From positions 1 through 64,000 of the forward strand of contig CAYSGH010000011.1 in NCBI GenBank assembly GCA_964430505.1: a stretch of DNA of 64,000 bases, read 5' to 3'. Source of the stretch: UBA6176 sp032119375. GTDB taxonomy: Bacteria; Verrucomicrobiota; Verrucomicrobiia; Limisphaerales; UBA9464. Position 1 is the first letter of the stretch. Every line of letters begins with the position of its first letter. This document shows, piece after piece, positions 57,508 to 64,000 of the stretch. The position numbers and the translations under genes are program-made. The notes under the pieces are model-generated. The model searched no databases. It saw nothing but the letters and a program-made list of their open reading frames with translations, and was not told where the DNA came from.

Positions 57508-59040
57508 ATGCTTGAACCCAGGCGAGGGGTTTGGTTGAACCCGTTCATGCCGGACCCAGCGTCCTCCCCGCGCGCCCCGTTTGCCTTGTTGTACCTGCCG
57601 CCCTTGGGCGTGCGTCGCGACAACGAGCTCGAAGTTCTGGGCCACAAGCTGGCCACGGCCCTCGACCGCCAGGCGTCCCACGGCCCGAGTCGCTACGAGG
57701 CCGTCCTGGCCATGCGCGAGACAGGGGGCGGGCCGCGATCGTTCTGCCGGATCCTGCGCCGCAGCCCCGGCAACCCGCAGCCCCAGCCGATCGCGGACGT
57801 GTACATGGTGGACTACCGCGACACGTTGCTGGCGCGCCATCGGGGACGCGTGCTGCTGACGCGATGCCTGCTGGCGGCGGTGGGAGCCCTGGAGCTGGCA
57901 AGACGCCTCGGCCTGCACCTGCTGGGCCGTCGCCCCCGTCGCGCCACGCGGCAGGAGGTGTTCCAAACCTTCATGGTCCTCGGCGGCATGGCCCTCGTGA
58001 TCGCGTATCTCTCCATCCTGGTCCTTTCGGCCGCGCGCCTGGCCTCGGAGGTTGCCACGCCCGGTGCTGCCACCCCGGCCGCATCCGCCGCCGCGTCGTC
58101 GTCGTCGTCGTCCACGGCGGCCGACGATTCGGCACGTCGTGCGATTCGGCCCCAGGCAACCACCGAGATGTGGGACGTCCAACCGGGCACCCGCTCGGGC
58201 GTGCCCTCCCCAAGCGCGCCGCCGCCAGGCATCCGTGAGCCATCGGCCGAGCCTTCCGCGTGGGGTTTGGAGGCCCTGTGGCGCGGGTGGCGCGGGGGCT
58301 ATGGCTGGGCGGGGCTCATCGCAAGCCTCGTCCTTGTCCGGCAACTCCTTGCGCGCGACCGGTCGGCCCTCGTCGCGTGGATCACCCGCATGTCCGAGGA
58401 AATGCTCGCGTTCGTGTTTTACTTCGGGCTGGGCGACCGCCGGGCGGAGGTGACCGGGATGGTGGACGAGCATGTGGAGCGGTTGCTCGAGGAGGACGAC
58501 GGCTACGAGCGCGTGGGCCTCATGGGCTATAGCTTCGGGAGCATCGTCGCCCTCGACGTGCTCTTCCCGGCGGACAACCTCCGTGCCCGGCGACTCGAGC
58601 GCGTGGACACGCTGGTCACGATCGGGTGCCCGGTGGCCTTCATCCTCACCTATTGGCCCGGCTACTACACGGGGCGCTGCCACGTGCAACGGCCCCTCAG
58701 GACATGGGCGAACGTCTTCTCGCCGGTGGACGTGCTGGCGACCGAGTTCAACCCGGGGCCACCCGAGCCCGGGCAGGTCCGGCTGGCGCCGGTGCATGGG
58801 ACGCCGGACACGTTGGGACGTGGACCGGACCGCGAGCATGCCTTCCGAGAGGGCGCGGTGGAGGGGCGCCTGACATGGTTTGGGGCGTTGACCTTGCTGG
58901 GCATTCGCGCGCACGAGATGTACTGGTCGCCGGACCTCGGCCACGAGCGCAACGGCCTGCACCTGGTCGTCCCGGACCTGTTCCCGGAGGAAGCCCGGGC
59001 CATGGAGTCGCGGGAGGGGGCCGTTGGCGAAGGCCAATAG
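57508..59040 (+). CDS. Membrane-embedded alpha/beta hydrolase-like protein, unknown
   Basis: 510 residues. The first ~150 residues look soluble (FALLYLPPLGVRR, YMVDYRDTLLARHRG). A transmembrane helix (154-175) is followed by an Ala/Ser linker with a Ser6 run (198-202) up to about 250, a weaker hydrophobic segment near 268-280, and then a hydrolase-like half with GLMGYSFGSIVALD (nucleophile Ser at 342 in a GxSxG-like context) and WANVFSPVDVLATEF. The split is unusual, as if a membrane segment had been inserted into an alpha/beta hydrolase. Start uncertain between 57508 and the Met at 57547. No known family assigned. Confidence 0.7.
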   Translation: MLEPRRGVWLNPFMPDPASSPRAPFALLYLPPLGVRRDNELEVLGHKLATALDRQASHGPSRYEAVLAMRETGGGPRSFCRILRRSPGNPQPQPIADVYMVDYRDTLLARHRGRVLLTRCLLAAVGALELARRLGLHLLGRRPRRATRQEVFQTFMVLGGMALVIAYLSILVLSAARLASEVATPGAATPAASAAASSSSSSTAADDSARRAIRPQATTEMWDVQPGTRSGVPSPSAPPPGIREPSAEPSAWGLEALWRGWRGGYGWAGLIASLVLVRQLLARDRSALVAWITRMSEEMLAFVFYFGLGDRRAEVTGMVDEHVERLLEEDDGYERVGLMGYSFGSIVALDVLFPADNLRARRLERVDTLVTIGCPVAFILTYWPGYYTGRCHVQRPLRTWANVFSPVDVLATEFNPGPPEPGQVRLAPVHGTPDTLGRGPDREHAFREGAVEGRLTWFGALTLLGIRAHEMYWSPDLGHERNGLHLVVPDLFPEEARAMESREGAVGEGQ

Positions 59041-59297
59041 ATTCCAGCCTGAAATCGGCAGTCAAAGAGGGTGCCAAAACGAGGAAACGCCCTTCCCATC
59101 GGGTCGGATGGGCTCATGGACAGGAACCCAGGGGCTCACCCTGCGGGTGAGGTCGAGGTAGGCCCGGTTCGGCTGTAGGCCGGGTCCCCTGACCCGGCGC
59201 ACCGGGCACGAGGCATCGCCGCGTGCCCGCGTGCGGGCCGCACATCGGCGGGGGGGACGTATTTGCGGGCGAGCGCCGCCGTGCGACGTCGGGCGGG
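59041..59297. other. Intergenic region with two hairpins between convergent genes
   Basis: It holds CTCACCC-TGC-GGGTGAG (59135-59151) and GCCGGGTC-CCCT-GACCCGGC (59179-59198), both perfect stems without T tracts, between two convergent genes. They may act as bidirectional stops. No gene seen. Confidence 0.45.
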
Positions 59298-62200
59298 TCA
59301 AAGTCCCGTGACGCGCAGGCGCACGAAGAACGACCTCATCTGGAGCTCGCCCTGGACCTCGACGGTGACGCGTTCCATGGCCCCGAGGTCCTCGACGGTC
59401 GTGCGGGATGGGAACAGGGCGGACCAACCGTTGAAGTTGTCGGTGAACTGAAGCTGGAAGTTCATCCGGCGTTCCAGCCAGTCGGTCGGCCGCAGGTAGG
59501 TGAGCGCGAGCGTGGGAAGCACGCCCGGCACGGAACGCACGGAGGTGAAGCCCATCTTGTCCCGGGGATCCACGGGCGACGTGCGGTAAAGGAACTCCAG
59601 CGCATTGGACGCCCCGTCGCCGTCGGCGTCGGCGGCCGGGTCACGCGGGAATCCCGGTGGCAGAACGTAGCCGGCCAGCCATGCCTCGTAGGGTGATGCC
59701 GTGGCCGCCACCGAGCGCAACGCGAGGTCGTCGCCCTGGTCGCGGGCCAGGTAGGCCATCCGCCCGCCAAACACGGTGAGGTCCGACGGGTCGGACGACA
59801 TCGGCCCCTGGAGCAGGTCCTCGACGAGGACCGTACCCTCGGCGGTGCCGTCCGTGGCCCACAGCTCGCGGCCCTCGGCGGTCGTCTTGGCGGTGAAGAA
59901 GATGCGTCCGGCCCATGGCGTGAGGTCCGCGATGTCGGGCGAGCTGGGGCCGGGCACCAGGTTCTTGACCGGGCGCGTCCCGGCCTCGGTGCCGTCGGAA
60001 AACCAGAGTTCCCGCCCCTCGGCGGCAGTCCCGGCCACGAACACAACGTTGCGTCCCAGGGGCGTGATCCACGCGGGGTCGCTGTCGGGCTCCATCCAGG
60101 AGCCCCCCGAGGCCCGGGCGATGTTCGCGACCATGCGGGTGCCGCCGGGGGTGCCGTCGGTCACCCATGGCTCCGCCCCCCACGCCGTGGTGCCGTTGAA
60201 GAAGGCCCGGTCGCCGGCGACCGCGAGATGGCGGATGGACTGGGCGTGCAGCTCGCCGCGAATGGGGTCGAGGACGCGCCCGAGCGCCGTCGTGCCCTCC
60301 GTGGTCCCGTCGGAAATCCACAGCTCGTGGGGTTCGCCGAATCGAAGGGCGCTGAAGAGGAGCTTGCCGTTCAGGGTGACGGGCTTCAGCTCGGACACGG
60401 GCCGGCCTGCGGTGGGTCCTTCCTCGCGGAACCGACGCGTGCCGGAGTCGCTGCCGTCGGTGGACCAGTACTGGGCGGTGCCTTGGGTGGCGGCCTGGAA
60501 GTAGAGGCGGTCGTTGAACCGGTGAAACCGGTCGATGAAGTCCAAGCCGGAGCCATCGGCGGCCCTGAGAACACGGACGCCATCGGCTCCACCGGACCAG
60601 AGTTCGCGTGGGCGTTGGCCGCTGGCGGAAAAGAGGAGGCGGCCGTTGAGCTCGGCGGATTGGAACAGGGTGTAGGTGGGGTTGGAGCCTGGGATGGGGA
60701 AGGCAACGGGGTCTCCGTCGGCCCCGATGCGCCAGAGGGCGGGGTTGTTTTGGGTGTCCACGCCGGCCGCCCACGCGAAGCCTGCTCCCGAGGCGATGCG
60801 CCACACGTCCAGGGCCACGAGGCGCGAGGTGGGCTCGGGCTCCGAATCCCGCCATTCGTGGAGGATGGCGCGTCGGAGCGCACCGGCTTGGCCGTTGGTG
60901 ACAACGAAGGCCCACCCGTTGCCGTGTTCCATCCGGGGCTCCGCAGCCCCCCCGGCGGGCGAGGCCCACACTCGGGATCCGCCCGTCGGGGTCCATTCGC
61001 GCAGGATGGCAAGACGGCCATCGAAGCCGGACACGAGGATGCGGGAACCGTCCTTGCGGAGAAGCAGGGAGGGCCTTGCGGCACCCGTGTTGAGGTTGGC
61101 CAGTCGGCGCGTCCCCGCGGCGCTGCCGTCCGAGACATGAAGCTCCGCCCCATAGATGGGATCCATGGCTCGGAAGAAGACGCGCCCGCCCACCGGGAGC
61201 AGGGACGTGGGATGGCTGGACGCAGGGCCAGCAAAGGAACCCAAGCTTCCAAGGAGGCGATTCACCCAAATGGGCGTCAGGTCGCGCACGAGTTCCGGGG
61301 CCCGGGTGCCATCCCAGCGCCGAAGCTCGTTCCCGAGCCGTCGGCCTCCGTCCGTGGCTGCGAACCACAGGGAGCCGGGGCCCGCCACGAATGCGGACGG
61401 CGAGCTTCCCGTTGGGATGGATGCTGCAACGTCTCCGGCGTTCGGGGCGACGTCCCCGACAAGCCGCGTTCCCGCGTCCGTGCCGTCCGTGACCCAGGGC
61501 TCGTCCCCGACGTCCGACGACAGCGCGGCGAACGCGGCCAGCGAGCCCGCGGGGGTGAAGCCCCGTGGCTGGCCGCTGGGGACGCGCCCGAATGCATCGG
61601 GGCCGCCCGGCCAGAAGTCCCGAAGCAACCGGGTTCCCTCCTCGGTGCCGTCCGTCACCCAAAGCTCGCGTCCCTCGAAGGCGGACTCGGCGGAAAAAAC
61701 GAGGCGATCCCCGGCCACGGCCATCTCGGGGTCGCCGAACCGCGTCGAAAAGGGCGCGAGGACCTTGAGGACGCGTGTGCCCTCGGTGGAGCCATCGGAC
61801 GTCCAGAGTTCGTGGAACCCGGCCCGCACTCGAAGCGCAAACAGGCGGTTGCCCAGGGCGACGAGCCGGTCCCAGCCGGGCGCGCGGAAGTCCGGCTCCT
61901 CGTCCGGATGCACCCGCCGCGTGCCCGCCACGGTGCCGTCGGTACGCCACAAGGCCCGCTGGTCCACGATGAAGTACAGGAGGTCGTCGGCGACGGTCAG
62001 GCGGGTGGGGTTCGAGCTGAAGGGCCCCGGGACCAGGTCCATGAACGGGACGGTCCCCTCGCCGGTGCCGTCGCTGGTCCACAGCTCGCGCCCGGTGGAA
62101 CGAACCGTGGCGGCGAACCAGATGCGGTCGCGAAACACGACCAGCCCGGCCGGGTCCGAAGAGTCGTTGGCCTGAGCCGGGATCCGGTCGGGGTTGATGT

Positions 62201-64000
62201 CGCGCACGAGCTGGGTTCCGGCCGGGGTGCCATCGGTCGCCCATAGCTCACGACCGGAACCCAGGGTCGGGGTGGAAAACCCGCCGGACTGGTCGGTGGC
62301 GGCAAAGAAGACCTTGCCCCGGAAGGAGACGAAGCCGGACGGGTCCGAGCCTTGGGGTTTGGGATTCAACCCTTCGGACAAGCCAGGGTTGATGTCCTTG
62401 AGCAGGCTGGTCCCGCCCGGGGTGCCGTCGGTGCGCCAAAGCTCCAACCCCTCGCGGCGCGTGAGCGCGGTGAACAAGACGACGTTCGAGACGGTGGCCA
62501 CGGGCGTGGGGACGGAATCGCCGTCGCCGATGGCTTGCAGGAGGGGCGCGGTGAACGGGACGTGGTCCAGGCGCACCGAGAGTCGGCCCGGATCGCCCGG
62601 AGCCTCGACCCACACGTCCCTCTCGACGGCCGTCGCGGGGTCGCCCTCGATCTCGACGCGCAGTCGTCGGGGGCCCGGCGGCCCGGACAGGGATCCGAAG
62701 GCGAGCGCAACCCGGGCATACCGGGCGGCGACGTAGCCCGCCAAGCTCGGCTGGGCCGCCGCCGTCTGGTCTTCGAGAAGCCCGGCCACGACGCCATCGC
62801 CATCCACGTCGAATCGGGCCCGGAATACCGGGAGCGCGGCGGCCGTGGAGGGAACGGGAGCCTCGAGGCTCACGAGGTGCGTGGACCCCACTCGCCATGG
62901 GTCGTTGGCCAAGGGGGCATGGACCACCACGCCGCGCGTGACCTCGACCGGAACCTCTTGGAGGCCGGCCTGCCCGACGGGGTCCACGGCGCGGAGAAGG
63001 ACACGGCGCGTCCCGGGCCCGCCGGTGACAACGGGGAAGGTGGCCTGAAATCGATCCGCCCCGAGGAGCGTGGCCTCGAGGACCTCGTCAGGCGACACGA
63101 CGCCATCCCCGTTGGCATCGAAGGAAACCGTGAGCCGCGCGATGCCCTGGTCGTCCCGGGCTTGGCCGGAGACCGTGAGCGGTCCACCGAGGCGCACGGG
63201 GTCGGAGGCCTCGGGGTTGAGGAGCCACAGGCTGGGCGGCCCCGCGTCCACCAGCTCCAGCGAGCGCGAGACCACGGTTCGGTTGCCGGTGACGTCCGCC
63301 GCCTCGACCCGGATCGTGCGGGTGCCCGGGGGCCCCCGGAACATCGGGTAGAGGTCGATGTCGCGGATGACGGACGCGCCGCCACCCACGGGGAGGACCT
63401 GCCTCTCAAACGCCCCGGGGCCGCCCAGGATGCCGTCGCCGTTGGCGTCCAGGGACCACGCCAGCTCGGCGATGCCGCTGTCGTCGGTGGCCTGCACGCG
63501 CAGCCGGAGCTGCGCGGGGCCGTAGCCCATGCGGCTGCCCTCGGCAGGTCCCGACTCGATGACGAGCGTCGGCGGAGCGGTGTCCGGTGGCGTCACGCGA
63601 ACGCCGACCTCGCGCGTGGCGCGGTTGAGCCACGCGTCCTCGGAGACGATGCGGAGCGTGCGGACGCCGGCCGCGCCGGAGGACTGCGGCAGCATGGCCA
63701 CGCGCGTCCTCGGTTGGAGGGCTTCGGCAAGGACGGCTGGAAAGACCTCGGAGGCGGGATCGACGGAGCCGTTGCCATCGACGTCGAACTCGACCCATGC
63801 CCGCACGAGGCCGTCCTCGGTCTCGTTGTCTTGGGTGCGCAGCCGAATCGCCACCGGGCCGCGCGAGGGCAGGGAGTCACCCTCGCGCGGCGTGACCGCC
63901 TCGACGACCGGGGGCGTGGTGTCGGGGAAGCTCCCGGACCCGACGAGAATGCGAGGGGAAAGCGAGGTGACGTTGCCGGCGGGGTCGGTCGCCTCGACGA
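59298..64000 (-). CDS. Giant secreted ELWxxDGT-repeat protein with Ig-like/propeller units, N-terminus beyond the window
   Basis: The C-terminal ~1567 codons are visible; the frame is open to base 64000, so the true start lies outside. The N-terminal visible part has Ig/cadherin-like units with D-x-N-GDG calcium motifs (DTTPPVVEAVTPREG, DANGDGVVSPDEV). From about 62500 down come some 14 hyalin-type ELWxxDGT units (GRELWATDGTPAGTQL, GRELWTSDGTGEGTV, HELWTSDGSTEGTR, GRELWVTDGTEEGTR, AEPWVTDGTPGGTR, GRELWFSDGTEAGTR). The end has a thrombospondin-3-like DADGDGASNALEF and a tail MRSFFVRLRVTGL. Probably cell-surface, large and repetitive. Confidence 0.85.
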   Translation of the reverse strand, partial: VEATDPAGNVTSLSPRILVGSGSFPDTTPPVVEAVTPREGDSLPSRGPVAIRLRTQDNETEDGLVRAWVEFDVDGNGSVDPASEVFPAVLAEALQPRTRVAMLPQSSGAAGVRTLRIVSEDAWLNRATREVGVRVTPPDTAPPTLVIESGPAEGSRMGYGPAQLRLRVQATDDSGIAELAWSLDANGDGILGGPGAFERQVLPVGGGASVIRDIDLYPMFRGPPGTRTIRVEAADVTGNRTVVSRSLELVDAGPPSLWLLNPEASDPVRLGGPLTVSGQARDDQGIARLTVSFDANGDGVVSPDEVLEATLLGADRFQATFPVVTGGPGTRRVLLRAVDPVGQAGLQEVPVEVTRGVVVHAPLANDPWRVGSTHLVSLEAPVPSTAAALPVFRARFDVDGDGVVAGLLEDQTAAAQPSLAGYVAARYARVALAFGSLSGPPGPRRLRVEIEGDPATAVERDVWVEAPGDPGRLSVRLDHVPFTAPLLQAIGDGDSVPTPVATVSNVVLFTALTRREGLELWRTDGTPGGTSLLKDINPGLSEGLNPKPQGSDPSGFVSFRGKVFFAATDQSGGFSTPTLGSGRELWATDGTPAGTQLVRDINPDRIPAQANDSSDPAGLVVFRDRIWFAATVRSTGRELWTSDGTGEGTVPFMDLVPGPFSSNPTRLTVADDLLYFIVDQRALWRTDGTVAGTRRVHPDEEPDFRAPGWDRLVALGNRLFALRVRAGFHELWTSDGSTEGTRVLKVLAPFSTRFGDPEMAVAGDRLVFSAESAFEGRELWVTDGTEEGTRLLRDFWPGGPDAFGRVPSGQPRGFTPAGSLAAFAALSSDVGDEPWVTDGTDAGTRLVGDVAPNAGDVAASIPTGSSPSAFVAGPGSLWFAATDGGRRLGNELRRWDGTRAPELVRDLTPIWVNRLLGSLGSFAGPASSHPTSLLPVGGRVFFRAMDPIYGAELHVSDGSAAGTRRLANLNTGAARPSLLLRKDGSRILVSGFDGRLAILREWTPTGGSRVWASPAGGAAEPRMEHGNGWAFVVTNGQAGALRRAILHEWRDSEPEPTSRLVALDVWRIASGAGFAWAAGVDTQNNPALWRIGADGDPVAFPIPGSNPTYTLFQSAELNGRLLFSASGQRPRELWSGGADGVRVLRAADGSGLDFIDRFHRFNDRLYFQAATQGTAQYWSTDGSDSGTRRFREEGPTAGRPVSELKPVTLNGKLLFSALRFGEPHELWISDGTTEGTTALGRVLDPIRGELHAQSIRHLAVAGDRAFFNGTTAWGAEPWVTDGTPGGTRMVANIARASGGSWMEPDSDPAWITPLGRNVVFVAGTAAEGRELWFSDGTEAGTRPVKNLVPGPSSPDIADLTPWAGRIFFTAKTTAEGRELWATDGTAEGTVLVEDLLQGPMSSDPSDLTVFGGRMAYLARDQGDDLALRSVAATASPYEAWLAGYVLPPGFPRDPAADADGDGASNALEFLYRTSPVDPRDKMGFTSVRSVPGVLPTLALTYLRPTDWLERRMNFQLQFTDNFNGWSALFPSRTTVEDLGAMERVTVEVQGELQMRSFFVRLRVTGL

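Noticed and set aside
1..64000. CRISPR arrays, tRNA or rRNA genes, prophage, restriction or toxin systems
   Set aside because: No regularly spaced repeats, no tRNA-like cloverleaf with T-loop, no rRNA, and no phage, nuclease or toxin family was recognised on either strand.

Overview
The window reads as chromosomal DNA of a GC-rich bacterium of the Verrucomicrobiota, most likely near the Pedosphaera/Limisphaera group. The grounds are the gene types: a pseudopilin with a C-terminal H-x9-DG-like motif, a DUF1549/DUF1553 + DUF1501 pair with twin-arginine signal, DUF1080, secreted proteins ending in an RFYRV-type tail, ELWxxDGT repeats, VCBS repeats, a GYF_2 protein and Tat-exported sugar isomerase-like proteins. 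This assignment is inference from family composition; no rRNA or tRNA gene was seen. Two regions are clearly core: purL and the nusA-infB-rbfA-nrnA-truB-ribF operon with the RNase P RNA gene just upstream on the other strand.

Layout. 1-1.6 kb: a decayed IS1380-family element with 14-bp inverted ends and a frameshifted transposase. 1.7-2.6 kb: a lone pseudopilin. 2.8-11.1 kb: nine co-directional genes, namely a SAM methyltransferase, a VTC-domain polyphosphate polymerase, a DUF4956 membrane protein, a HlyD-type adaptor, an Ig-like secreted protein, an outer-membrane barrel, a lipoprotein and a SurA_N membrane chaperone. They look like one envelope or export system built round polyphosphate synthesis, and their codon use (G-ending) differs from that of the nusA operon (C-ending). 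11.1-14.3 kb: purL followed by a prfC gene that has lost its GTPase domain. 14.5-25.2 kb: DUF1501/DUF1549, GYF_2, lactonase, TPM, DUF1080, a ClpX-like ATPase, two small membrane proteins and ung. 25.3-33.2 kb: rnpB and the nusA operon, whose leader carries a possible attenuator. 33.2-45.1 kb: DUF3445, an esterase, a Tat-exported TIM-barrel protein, a methyltransferase, rfbC, a VCBS protein, an active/inactive M16 peptidase pair and a 611-residue exported protein. 45.5-51.5 kb: a WalJ-like MBL hydrolase, a beta-lactamase-fold serine hydrolase and a 1352-residue phytase-like/5'-nucleotidase fusion. 51.8-59.0 kb: genes pointing to membrane lipid work (LpxH-like phosphoesterase, GT4, membrane protein, fold-III aminotransferase, phosphatidylserine decarboxylase, membrane hydrolase). 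59.3-64 kb: a giant ELWxxDGT protein that runs off the window.

How the parts may work together. The VTC block could make an anionic polymer at the inner membrane and tie it to a periplasmic adaptor, surface protein and outer-membrane barrel. The 51.8-59 kb block has enzymes for UDP-sugar lipid cleavage, lipid glycosylation, phosphatidylethanolamine formation and an unassigned PLP reaction. Both are inferences from gene content and order. All similarity statements come from recognised motifs, not from a search.
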